Assembly: GCA_017618275.1 (NCBI GenBank)
Contig: JAFZUS010000057.1
Span: 1-37,465, forward strand
Reading direction: 5' to 3'
DNA: 37,465 nt
From: Prevotella sp.
Lineage (GTDB): Bacteria; Bacteroidota; Bacteroidia; Bacteroidales; Bacteroidaceae
A program made the translations under genes and the position numbers. The notes under the pieces were generated by a model. The model had not been told where the DNA came from. It saw nothing but the letters and a program-made list of their open reading frames with translations, and made no database searches. Of this stretch, positions 1 through 7,613 are shown piece by piece. How positions within the stretch are numbered: position 1 is the first letter of the stretch; each line of letters opens with the position of its first letter.

Positions 1-75
1 CTCGAAATTCGCAACATCAAAGTTGTCTATCAGCACATCTGGAAGGATGGCTCGCAGCAGTTGGGTATGATCCAT
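1..75 (-). CDS. Transposase N-terminal region, partial (cut by window edge)
   Basis: Reading the minus strand from ATG at 75 gives an open frame of 25 residues that runs off the window edge (begins MDHTQLLRAILPDVLID). I recognise this start as like the short N-terminal protein of two-ORF Bacteroidetes insertion sequences (ISAon1-type), from memory only. A well-formed Bacteroidetes promoter lies just upstream (80-110), so the gene is probably expressed outward to the left. The plus-strand reading of the same bases is also open but has no start codon. The element boundary appears to fall near 137-140, where the neighbouring RhuM frame begins. Only 25 residues are visible, so the family call is tentative. 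Confidence 0.5.
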   Translation of the reverse strand, partial: MDHTQLLRAILPDVLIDNFDVANFE

Positions 76-79
76 GCTG

Positions 80-110
80 CAAAGGTACAACTTTATTCTT
101 GATTAGCCAA
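80..110 (-). promoter_or_regulatory. Bacteroidetes-type promoter for the partial transposase gene
   Basis: On the minus strand TTG (108-110) is followed after exactly 20 bases by TACCTTTG (80-87), matching the TTG-N19-21-TAnnTTTG consensus. The -7 box ends only 4 bases before the ATG at 75, so the leader would be almost absent. Confidence 0.6.
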
Positions 111-137
111 GCTTTACCAACCGGGTAAATCCGCTGA

Positions 138-755
138 GCCGGAAAAACCTATCAAGTTGATTATTTCAATCTTGATATGATTCTGTCTGTTGGATATAGA
201 GTAAAATCCACACAAGGCGTTAGATTTAGAAAGTGGGCAAACAAGGTTCTCAAACAATACTTGCTAAAAGGTTATGCGATTAATCAAAGGATTGAACAAT
301 TGGAAAGAAGGGTTGCAATCACAGAGGAAAAGATTGACTTCTTTGTCCAAAAGTCCCTGCCACCAGTAGAGGGTATCTTCTACGATGGCCAGATATTCGA
401 CGCTTATGTACAGATAGCCAGCCTTATCAAACAGGCCAAGCAATCCGTTATTCTCATCGACAACTATATCGACGAGACTACCCTCACCTTGCTCAGTAAG
501 CGCAACACCAACGTCTCTGCCACCATCTATACACGCCAATTAAACCAGCAACAGCAGTTGGACATACAACGCCATAACCAGCAGTACTCACCTATAGCGA
601 TCAATGTCTGCCAGCGAAACCATGATCGCTTCCTCATTATTGACGATATGGTCTATCTCTTTGGGGCAAGCCTAAAGGATGCTGGCAAAAAACTCTTCGC
701 TTACATCAAAATGCAAGAGACCTCCGCCCAGGAGTTAACCAATAGCATCAGATAG
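138..755 (+). pseudogene. RhuM-family protein with PLD-like C-terminus, 5'-truncated
   Basis: The frame opens at 138 after a TGA at 135-137 and at once reads family-conserved sequence (GKTYQVDYFNLDMILSVGYR, 141-200), which lies in the middle of normal RhuM/virulence-type proteins; the usual first ~90-100 residues are absent. The first ATG, at 177, is internal to this block. The middle part (KVLKQYLLKGYAINQRIEQL) is typical of the family. The last ~130 residues resemble a phospholipase-D-like domain, with VILIDNYID and a HDRFLIID motif (H-x-R-x4-D, a variant HKD). The junction with transposase-side DNA at about 137-140 suggests an insertion sequence cut the gene and the missing 5' part lies left of the window. 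A shortened protein starting at 177 could still be made. RhuM proteins are often found on mobile islands; their biochemical role is not settled. Confidence 0.72.
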
Positions 756-788
756 ATAGTGTTAATGTGTATCGTTGTGCTTTGTATC

Positions 789-893
789 AATAGTACTGCC
801 CTAGCAAAAAATAGTACTGTCCTGACGAAAAATAGTACTGCCCTGACGAAAAATAGTATTGCTGTAATTATCAATAGTGCTGTCTTGGTATTT
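789..893. repeat. Five tandem 21-bp repeats
   Basis: Five consecutive units start at 789, 810, 831, 852 and 873, each beginning AATAGT. Units 2 and 3 differ by one base (AATAGTACTG[T/C]CCTGACGAAA); units 4 and 5 are degenerate. There are no spacers, so it is not CRISPR. The unit length is a multiple of three, so an open frame runs through it (NSTALAK/NSTVLTK heptads), but I see no support for a real protein. The period is two helical turns. Confidence 0.85.
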
Positions 894-932
894 GGGGGCT
901 TATTTCATATACTTGTCTTATGCCAAAAACAT

Positions 933-1001
933 CCCACTCATCCCGCTCATCCCACACTGAAAGTAAAAAAACATACGTGTGGGATGAGCGGGATAGGCGG
1001 G
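933..1001. repeat. Long inverted repeat (25-bp arms, 19-base loop)
   Basis: The left arm 933-957 and right arm 977-1001 are reverse complements at 22 of 25 positions, with the inner 18 bases perfect (ATCCCGCTCATCCCACAC / GTGTGGGATGAGCGGGAT). The left arm itself has an internal CATCCC(A/G)CT direct repetition. A run of T follows the right arm (GGTTATTTTTC), so it could act as a terminator on the plus strand. It could equally be a mobile-element end or a folded DNA site. It is the main content of the gene-free stretch 756-1051. Confidence 0.8.
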
Positions 1002-1051
1002 TTATTTTTCTATTTCATAATAATAACGCGCGTAAGTTTTAGGGAAAATGC

Positions 1052-1082
1052 TTGGCTATGTCCCCCTTTTTTCGTACCTTTG
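1052..1082 (+). promoter_or_regulatory. Bacteroidetes-type promoter for the dockerin gene pair
   Basis: TTG (1052-1054), 20 bases, then TACCTTTG (1075-1082). This matches the major sigma factor consensus of Bacteroidetes. It lies 63 bases upstream of the ATG at 1146, leaving an untranslated leader of roughly 55-60 bases. Confidence 0.75.
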
Positions 1083-1145
1083 CCCCCAAATAGCATTTTC
1101 GCTTAACACCCATAAATTAAGAGCAACAAAAATAACCGTACCATT

Positions 1146-3854
1146 ATGAAAGAAATATTATCATTTCACAGATACCTAACAAGGAAACAGAGACTATTTC
1201 TTGTGTTGTTTGTCTTGGTATTTATGCCAATCGGGGCATGGGCCGATTATGAACTCGCCATCCAATATGGAACCGAAGAAAGCAACTATCACTCGGTAAA
1301 AGTCCCTGAAAACACCACCGATGTCTTGGGCGATGGCACGATAACTTACGATGACAATACTCATGTCCTTACACTCAACGGAGCCAATGTGACGTGTTCA
1401 TACAATAGTTATCCTTTCATTGTAAACAATGGATATTGGGATGCCGAACAAGAACTTACTGTTCGTCTGGTGGGTTCTAACACCATAACCTTGGGCGATG
1501 GATCAAGTTTTTATGAAGGAAAAGGCATCACGTTCATGACGGGCGAGGGAAATTCCGGTTCACTGACAATCATAAAAGAAACTGGATGGAATGGAAAGTT
1601 GTTCACAGATGGTACTGAGGAAATCACTCCAACCTACGAAGACGATCTGGCTTACTATCCCAGCACTTCAGAGATTAAATATGCAAAGAGTTATTCACTC
1701 TGGATTTGCGGCACCCAGGTGACAGATGCCATCAAGGATGACATCCTGGGCGATGGCCATTGGAGTTTTAAGCAGATTGTGGGGGCATTTACAATCAATC
1801 AACTCTCTTTTAATGGCGTGTCGATTGAGAATTATAAAGGAAATGCCATTAGTAGCGGTATAGATATTACCGTTGTTGTTGAAGGCAACAATACGATCAG
1901 TTGCGCCGATGGACATTACCCGTTCTATTCGGCCAATGGAGCACAGTTTGACTTCGATGCTTATAGCGATGGTACCCTTAGTGGTACAAACAGAAAGCCT
2001 TTTTCTGACAACTGCGACTATCACTTTGGGGAGTACGGGAGTGATCCCGACATAACAGGACCGACACTGTATTTCACACCGAACGGATACACAATAGCCC
2101 CAGGAATTACCCATTGGGATGTTTCAATCAACAGCAACGCTTTATATAGTCAGAATTATGCTGACGTATTTGGTGACGGCACTGTCAGCGTGACGGATAA
2201 CAGCGCCACAGGAACCTTCACAATCACATTGAACGAAGCGAATTTTAAAGGGCCCGTATGTACAGAAGCCTATGAGAATGTCGTTGTTAACCTGACGGGT
2301 GTCAACTATATCAAGAATACAGATTCATATAAAAAACCATTTTCCAGGTCATACGGTGATGATTATACTCTTACATTTACAGGCGATGGCGAATTGCGCA
2401 TCATAGACGCGAATATATCGTCTGCTGATGATGCTTTTGCAAATAACACCAACACGTTTAATGATATTGATTGCAGCGCCAACTTCACTACTGGCGGCTG
2501 GTATAAGGAGTATGTTGGTTCCACTAATGGCAGCGTTCCATACCTCAGAATCTATAGAACCCCGACTATAGGCTACAACCTCAGGATCAACGGCACCGAG
2601 GTAACAAATAATAACTGCTCGGACATCCTCCAAGACGCTATGGTTGGTCAGGGCGTGCCGGCTTCTTTCCAGTATATCCCAAGCCTCAACACACTCTTCA
2701 TCACCAACAGCAGGAACCGCCCGACCATCGAGACGTGGAACGATGAAGGCCTGACCATCTATCTGGCTCCGAACAGTAGTAATATAATTAGCGACATTGT
2801 CTATACAGGGAATGGTAATGCCCCGCTGACCATCACCACGGATGGAAATAACCCTGGCAAAATCACTCTGTCGGCGAAAGACGATGTCATCAGGGGCTTC
2901 AGTAGCCTGACATTGGAACAGAACCTTGTCATTACAGATCCTGCGAACCGATCCTATGACGTTAACAACAGAATACTTGAAACGGATGAGGCCACCATCC
3001 GTGTGCCGTTGAGACCGATTATTCCTACAACTGAAGAAGAAGAAATAATCAAGCCTAGAGGTAGCGAACTACAACCAGAGGATGGCAGCGATAATATCAA
3101 CAAGGTGGTTGATAAAATCCTCTACACACTCGGCAATGTGAAGAGCAGCGATGGCGACGGTTACGATACCGATAACAACGACAATGGATTCATCGTCATC
3201 AACTCTGTCACGACAAATAGCCAGGCGGCAGATGCTATCCAGAACTACGTCCCCGGTACCGAGGGATATCTGGAGAGGTTCAAGGGACTGACCTTCATGA
3301 TACCAGCAGGCAAGGGAATAATCACTTTCGATGTGCAGACACTAAACGGCTATGCCATGAAGGTGATGGTTGGCGACGCTGTGCCAGTCATCGTGGAAAA
3401 CGCCGAACCAGGCACCGTTGAGATTCCATACAATGTGGCTGAGCCCACTTATGTTTATGTCTGGAATGCAGGCAAGAGCGGCAATGCCAACAATGCAAGA
3501 AGCATCCATAAGGGAAAGATGACAACTGTCCATATCAAGATCACCGGTGTCGGCGTCAAACCCAATCAGGTCAAGTCATCCAATTCTGCCGCCGAGGCAT
3601 CAGGTGGGCAATACAGTGGTCATACCGCCAACTTAGAAGGACAGGAGCCTGAAAGCGAAGAAGATATAGAGGACAGCAAGGGTGACGTCAATGGTGACGA
3701 GGCCTTCAATGTGGCTGATATCGTAGGTATCGCAAATGCCATCAACGGTGAACACTCCACTACCTACGACAAGCGTGCCGCAGATGTCGACAGCAACGAC
3801 GTCATCAACGCAGAAGACATCGTAAGACTCATCGAAAAGATGATAGGACATTAA
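1146..3854 (+). CDS. Secreted multidomain protein with C-terminal dockerin-like domain
   Basis: This 902-residue protein starts with a signal peptide (basic start, hydrophobic 17-30, likely cleavage after AWA at residue 33). The body holds about four diverged beta-rich modules, at roughly 34-170, 184-290, 324-470 and 478-610. Each is marked by a D-[IV]-[LF]-GDG-like turn (DVLGDG, DILGDG, DVFGDG, DILQDA) followed by a strand ending LTL.G or FTI.L and a 'L.G.NTI' strand. A further globular region (about 650-810) precedes a Ser/Ala-rich linker. Residues 846-902 carry two calcium-loop segments (DVNGDEAFNVADIV and DVDSNDVINAEDIV), as in type I dockerins. No catalytic motif is visible, so binding or structural display at the cell surface is the best inference. 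Its 3' half is duplicated in the next gene 24 bases downstream, which probably shares the promoter. Confidence 0.75.
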   Translation: MKEILSFHRYLTRKQRLFLVLFVLVFMPIGAWADYELAIQYGTEESNYHSVKVPENTTDVLGDGTITYDDNTHVLTLNGANVTCSYNSYPFIVNNGYWDAEQELTVRLVGSNTITLGDGSSFYEGKGITFMTGEGNSGSLTIIKETGWNGKLFTDGTEEITPTYEDDLAYYPSTSEIKYAKSYSLWICGTQVTDAIKDDILGDGHWSFKQIVGAFTINQLSFNGVSIENYKGNAISSGIDITVVVEGNNTISCADGHYPFYSANGAQFDFDAYSDGTLSGTNRKPFSDNCDYHFGEYGSDPDITGPTLYFTPNGYTIAPGITHWDVSINSNALYSQNYADVFGDGTVSVTDNSATGTFTITLNEANFKGPVCTEAYENVVVNLTGVNYIKNTDSYKKPFSRSYGDDYTLTFTGDGELRIIDANISSADDAFANNTNTFNDIDCSANFTTGGWYKEYVGSTNGSVPYLRIYRTPTIGYNLRINGTEVTNNNCSDILQDAMVGQGVPASFQYIPSLNTLFITNSRNRPTIETWNDEGLTIYLAPNSSNIISDIVYTGNGNAPLTITTDGNNPGKITLSAKDDVIRGFSSLTLEQNLVITDPANRSYDVNNRILETDEATIRVPLRPIIPTTEEEEIIKPRGSELQPEDGSDNINKVVDKILYTLGNVKSSDGDGYDTDNNDNGFIVINSVTTNSQAADAIQNYVPGTEGYLERFKGLTFMIPAGKGIITFDVQTLNGYAMKVMVGDAVPVIVENAEPGTVEIPYNVAEPTYVYVWNAGKSGNANNARSIHKGKMTTVHIKITGVGVKPNQVKSSNSAAEASGGQYSGHTANLEGQEPESEEDIEDSKGDVNGDEAFNVADIVGIANAINGEHSTTYDKRAADVDSNDVINAEDIVRLIEKMIGH
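2613..3850 (+). repeat. Segmental duplication, copy 1
   Basis: This 1238-bp stretch of the first dockerin gene matches 4833-6052 in the second gene with a few short in-frame length differences (net 18 bp). The last ~165 bases differ at only a handful of positions, while the middle is more diverged. This is consistent with tandem duplication followed by local gene conversion. Confidence 0.85.
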
Positions 3855-3878
3855 ACGAAATAACAAAAACGTATCGAT

Positions 3879-6056
3879 ATGAATATTTTTATCAACCATT
3901 TTAATCTATTCAAGAAAGCAAGGCTTTTCGCAGCCCTGTTTGTTGTTCTGTTTCTTCCCCAAGGATTATGGGCAGAGGAACCAATGACAAAACCGTATAC
4001 TTTTAATGGGTCTGAAAAGATTCTAAACCCAACGACACAGGCCTATGATATGCACTTTTATCATACAACATGGAAAAATGAAAAAGTTACGACTTGGATT
4101 CTTAGCGGCGCGTCATCGGGTTCTGACTTGACTTTTGGCGTTGATTATAGTGCTGACGCTTTTATTGGAGCCACACTGACATCTATTGATGAGTTCTATA
4201 AGGTTAGCAAGATTGTCTTTGACATCGACTTAGAGGACAAAGCAATAGAGTATGGAGGAGGTGTGCGGTGGGTTCGTTTTAGATGTGGCCAAACATCTCA
4301 GACCGTTGATGCCACATTGTTAGACTTGGATCCTGATGAACATGGAGTTGTCTTAAAGATGGATGAATTCCCCGCTTATGGTCCGTTAAGCATTCAAATT
4401 GAAGGAGAAGGTTATGAAATCACTCTCAACAGCATTACGGTGGAATATGTAACACAATCTCGGTTTTTAAATAGGATGGAGTTTGATGGCTCTTCTCCTT
4501 ATGTAATCAATTGGAGTGAAAGAAATACGGTACAGATCCAGGATTTAGGTTATTACGATAACGATCCGGATAATTACATGTTTATCAAACTCTCTAATTC
4601 CGAACTATCAAATATCACCTATTGGTCTGAAAAGGAAAACATTGCAACCATTTCCAATGAAGAAGGTGATAAAGGTCACATCACCATTCACCGTTCTGGT
4701 TCTACAACCATTCATGCCGTTTATCCAGGAGACACCCGGTATAAAGAAGAAAAAGCCGAGTACACTCTGACAGTAATAGACAACTCCGAAACGTATGACC
4801 TATGGATCAATAAAATCCAAGTATCGGAAGGGAACTGCTCGGACATCCTCGATGATGCCATGGTTGGTCAGGGCGTGCCGGCTTCTTTCCAGTACATCCC
4901 AAGCCTCAACAAACTATTCATCACCAACAACAGGGACGAAAGAACCATAGAGACGTCAAACGTTAAAGGCCTGACCATCTATCTGGCTCCGAACAGTAAT
5001 AATAAAATTAGCGACATCATTTATATAAGCCAGGAAAGTGCCCCGCTGACCATCACCACGGATGGCAATAACCCTGGAAAAATCATTCTGTCGGCGAATG
5101 CCAATGTTATCAGGGGCTTCAGTAGCCTGACACTGGAACAGAACCTTGTCATTACGGATGCTACGGACAAGACCTATGACACTGACCACAGATGGCTTAA
5201 AACATCTTATGCCACCATCGGTGTCCCACTGAGCCCAATTACAAAGGAAAGAACCATCAAGCCTAGAGGTAACGAACTACAACCAGAGAATGGCAGCGAT
5301 AATATCAACAAAGTGGTTGATGACATCCTCTACACACTCGGCAATGTGAATAGCAGCGATGGCGACGGTTATGACGACGACGGATTCATCGTCATCAACT
5401 CTGTCACTTCAAATAATCAGGCGGCAGATGCTATCCAGAACTACACCCCCGGTACCGAGGGATATCTGGAGAGATTCAAGGGACTGACCTTCATGATACC
5501 GGCAGGCAAGGGAAATATCATTTTCGATATGCAGACCCTAAACGGCTATACCATGAAAGTAAAGGTTGGCGACGCTGCGCCTTGTATTGTGAGTAAAATA
5601 AGGGAAGGTAAGGTTACCATACCATACAATGTGGCTGAGCCCACTTATGTTTATGTCTGGAATGCTGGCAGGAGAAAAATTATCAACAATGCAAGAAGTA
5701 TCCAAAAGGGAAAGATGACGACTGTCCATATCAAGATCACCGGTGTCGGTGTCCAACCCAATCAGGTCAAGTCATCCAATTCTGCCGCCGAGGCATCAGG
5801 TGGGCAATACAATGGCGGCAACGATATCAACTATTTAGAAGGACAGCAGCCTGAAACTGACGATGAGATAGAGGCCAGCAAGGGTGACGTCAACGGCGAC
5901 GAGGCCTTCAATGTGGCTGACATCGTAGGTATCGCAAATGCCATCAACGGTGCACACTCCACTACCTACGACAAGCGTGCCGCAGATGTCGACAGCAACG
6001 ACGTCATCAACGCAGAAGACATCGTAAGACTCATCGAAAAGATGATAGGACAATAG
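3879..6056 (+). CDS. Secreted paralogue with Ig-like region and dockerin-like C-terminus
   Basis: This 725-residue protein has a signal peptide (hydrophobic 16-30, likely cleavage after WA at residue 32). The N-terminal half (about 33-195) is unrelated to the previous gene and beta-rich. It is followed at about 200-305 by a region resembling a bacterial Ig-like (BIG) domain (ATISNEEGDKGHITIHRSG, then TTIHAVYPGDTRY). From about residue 319 to the end it is a close copy of the upstream gene, including the two calcium-loop segments of the dockerin-like domain (669-725: DVNGDEAFNVADIV, DVDSNDVINAEDIV). Different N-terminal domains on a shared C-terminal half suggest domain shuffling onto a common attachment or export module. 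A hairpin terminator follows immediately. No enzyme motif is recognised; the exact role is unknown. Confidence 0.75.
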   Translation: MNIFINHFNLFKKARLFAALFVVLFLPQGLWAEEPMTKPYTFNGSEKILNPTTQAYDMHFYHTTWKNEKVTTWILSGASSGSDLTFGVDYSADAFIGATLTSIDEFYKVSKIVFDIDLEDKAIEYGGGVRWVRFRCGQTSQTVDATLLDLDPDEHGVVLKMDEFPAYGPLSIQIEGEGYEITLNSITVEYVTQSRFLNRMEFDGSSPYVINWSERNTVQIQDLGYYDNDPDNYMFIKLSNSELSNITYWSEKENIATISNEEGDKGHITIHRSGSTTIHAVYPGDTRYKEEKAEYTLTVIDNSETYDLWINKIQVSEGNCSDILDDAMVGQGVPASFQYIPSLNKLFITNNRDERTIETSNVKGLTIYLAPNSNNKISDIIYISQESAPLTITTDGNNPGKIILSANANVIRGFSSLTLEQNLVITDATDKTYDTDHRWLKTSYATIGVPLSPITKERTIKPRGNELQPENGSDNINKVVDDILYTLGNVNSSDGDGYDDDGFIVINSVTSNNQAADAIQNYTPGTEGYLERFKGLTFMIPAGKGNIIFDMQTLNGYTMKVKVGDAAPCIVSKIREGKVTIPYNVAEPTYVYVWNAGRRKIINNARSIQKGKMTTVHIKITGVGVQPNQVKSSNSAAEASGGQYNGGNDINYLEGQQPETDDEIEASKGDVNGDEAFNVADIVGIANAINGAHSTTYDKRAADVDSNDVINAEDIVRLIEKMIGQ
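4833..6052 (+). repeat. Segmental duplication, copy 2
   Basis: This 1220-bp partner of 2613-3850 starts at the shared AACTGCTCGGACATCCTC and ends at the shared GATGATAGGACA just before each stop codon. The two genes even use different stops (TAA and TAG) directly after the shared block. Confidence 0.85.
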
Positions 6057-6085
6057 AAAAAGAGAGGCAACTGCCTCTCTTTTTC
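6056..6085. terminator. Bidirectional hairpin terminator
   Basis: A perfect stem (AAAAAGAGAGGCA / TGCCTCTCTTTTT) with a 2-base loop starts right at the stop codon of the second dockerin gene. It has A and T runs on both sides, so it can end transcription from both the plus-strand gene and the convergent TMEM43-family gene that ends at 6113. Confidence 0.85.
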
Positions 6086-6112
6086 TATATACTCATTGGT
6101 ATCAACATGGAA

Positions 6113-7507
6113 CTAAGGTGCAGGTTGCACTTGCTTGCGCTTGGCAGCCAGTTCCTTCAGTTTGTCCTTGCCCTTGAAAGCAAACACCCAAATCAGGAAT
6201 CCGGCAAGAACCAGCAGGGCGATACCGAGCAGCGGACGATAGAAGAGCCAAGCCAAGGCAATAACAATCAGCGACCAGACGATACCAATCACGGTACATA
6301 CGACACCCACGCCCCATCCGAAGATATTGGCAATGAATGGCACCACCTTGAGGATGGTCTCCAGGAAGCCGAAGATACCCTTTAGACCTGCAATGACAAG
6401 CATCACACCAAGGATGCGGAGAGCCCAGAGGATCATGTTGTTTGCCTCTTTCTCAGCATCGATAATCTCATCGCCACTCTTCTTACCCATCACAAGCGTC
6501 TGGAAACGCTTGCCGTTCTTAGCCTTGTAGGGTTTGAAGGAGTCACCTTCGACTACAGCCATCACCGTCACCTTGGCAGGAACGACAATCTCGAAGGTTA
6601 CACGTACATCACCCACCTCAGGCGATCCAGGCACGCGTCCGAAGTAGAGTACGTTGCTGGCCTGGTGGACATACTGCAAGTCCTTTTTGTTTTCGGCATT
6701 GGCCATCGACTTGACGATAGAGTCGTTGACAGCCTGCAATGAATCGAGCACAGCCCTGGCAGAGTCTGAGAGCAAAGCCCTGATAGAATCGGGGATGGCC
6801 GGCTGTGGAGTCGGCTGCTGGGTGGGCTGCTGCTGGATGCTCTTCTGCACGCCATAGAAACGCTCGTAAGCAGCCTGGGTGCTCTTGTCGAACTGCGCCA
6901 GCAGATCTTCGCTAATGGCCAGGTCGAGGCCCTCACGAGAAGAAATGCTGTGGATAAGGCTCTCGCTCAATTTATAGGCACCGAAGGAGACGTTCTCAGC
7001 ATACTGCTCAGCCTCATCGATGGTGGTCAGCACCATGTTCTTGTTCTGATAGGCAGGATCCTTGAACTGACTCGACTGCACAGGGCTCGACACCCACTGC
7101 TTACTATAAGTATAGGTGGTGGTGGTCACCTGCTTACCACCGAGTTTGTCCTCACTCTTGCTCTCAGAATGTTCCACCCATTGGTAGTACTCTACCGTGC
7201 GACGAAGAGCGATTGCCTTGGCACCGACGCCGAACTGGGCATCAGAGAGGGAATCCTCGGTGGTGGCCATTGCTGTACCACAAATCAGTTCGCCTTCAAG
7301 AGAGGCATCCTTCTTGTTGGGGTTCTCCATCTCCACGTAGGCATTACCTGCCTCGTCGAGCATCTTTTCCGTCTTCACGGCACGTCCCTCATTCCACCAG
7401 AGGAGTGCCGTAGCAAGGCAAAAGATGATAAACCCAGATCCGATACTCTTGAACGAGCGTCCCACGCGCGTTCCATAACCTGTTGTTGTTGTTTCTGTAA
7501 AAGCCAT
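6113..7507 (-). CDS. TMEM43-family membrane protein
   Basis: This 464-residue protein belongs to the TMEM43/DUF1625 family. It has one hydrophobic segment near residues 22-40 (FIIFCLATALLWWNEGRAV; the WWNEGRAV motif is a family hallmark). A long loop contains YYQWVEHSESKSED and YTYSKQW, typical of the family. Three or four closely spaced membrane segments lie in the last ~110 residues (including LGVMLVIAGLKGIFGFLETI, then VVCTVIGIVWSLIVIALAWL), before a basic K/R/Q-rich tail. A Gln/Pro-rich, low-complexity stretch of about 230-255 is probably a linker. The animal homologue LUMA is an ER/nuclear envelope protein; the bacterial function is unknown. It is the last gene of the minus-strand run and is separated from DUF5020 by about 100 bases that include the CCTAGG repeat array, so co-transcription is uncertain. 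Confidence 0.8.
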   Translation of the reverse strand: MAFTETTTTGYGTRVGRSFKSIGSGFIIFCLATALLWWNEGRAVKTEKMLDEAGNAYVEMENPNKKDASLEGELICGTAMATTEDSLSDAQFGVGAKAIALRRTVEYYQWVEHSESKSEDKLGGKQVTTTTYTYSKQWVSSPVQSSQFKDPAYQNKNMVLTTIDEAEQYAENVSFGAYKLSESLIHSISSREGLDLAISEDLLAQFDKSTQAAYERFYGVQKSIQQQPTQQPTPQPAIPDSIRALLSDSARAVLDSLQAVNDSIVKSMANAENKKDLQYVHQASNVLYFGRVPGSPEVGDVRVTFEIVVPAKVTVMAVVEGDSFKPYKAKNGKRFQTLVMGKKSGDEIIDAEKEANNMILWALRILGVMLVIAGLKGIFGFLETILKVVPFIANIFGWGVGVVCTVIGIVWSLIVIALAWLFYRPLLGIALLVLAGFLIWVFAFKGKDKLKELAAKRKQVQPAP

Positions 7508-7550
7508 AATCTTTTCTTTAAATTATTAATAATGTATAAAGGTTTACTCT

Positions 7551-7613
7551 TAGGATTACCTAGGACTACCTAGGACCACCTAGGATTGCCTAGGATTATC
7601 TAGGATTATCTAG
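7551..7613. repeat. CCTAGG repeat array, six units, 10-bp period
   Basis: Six consecutive 10-bp units of the form TAGGAYYRYC start at 7551 and repeat exactly every ten bases, ending in TAG. Four junctions give the palindrome CCTAGG (7559, 7569, 7579, 7589) and one gives TCTAGG (7599). The array lies between DUF5020 and the TMEM43 gene, and its last bases form the stop codon of DUF5020 (7610-7612). The same family occurs at 11013, 19952 and 33249. Confidence 0.92.

Noticed and set aside
1-102. Plus-strand frame ending at a TGA at 100-102
   Set aside because: It has no start in the window and no recognisable sequence, whereas the minus strand has a good promoter, start and a transposase-like beginning.
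789-893. CRISPR array
   Set aside because: Units are contiguous, 21 bases, with no spacers and no cas genes nearby; the same holds for 20969-21052 and the CCTAGG arrays.
759-1106. Open frame of 115 codons through the 21-bp repeats and the hairpin
   Set aside because: It exists because the repeat unit is a multiple of three. It has no recognisable domain, runs through the long inverted repeat and overlaps the promoter of the next gene.
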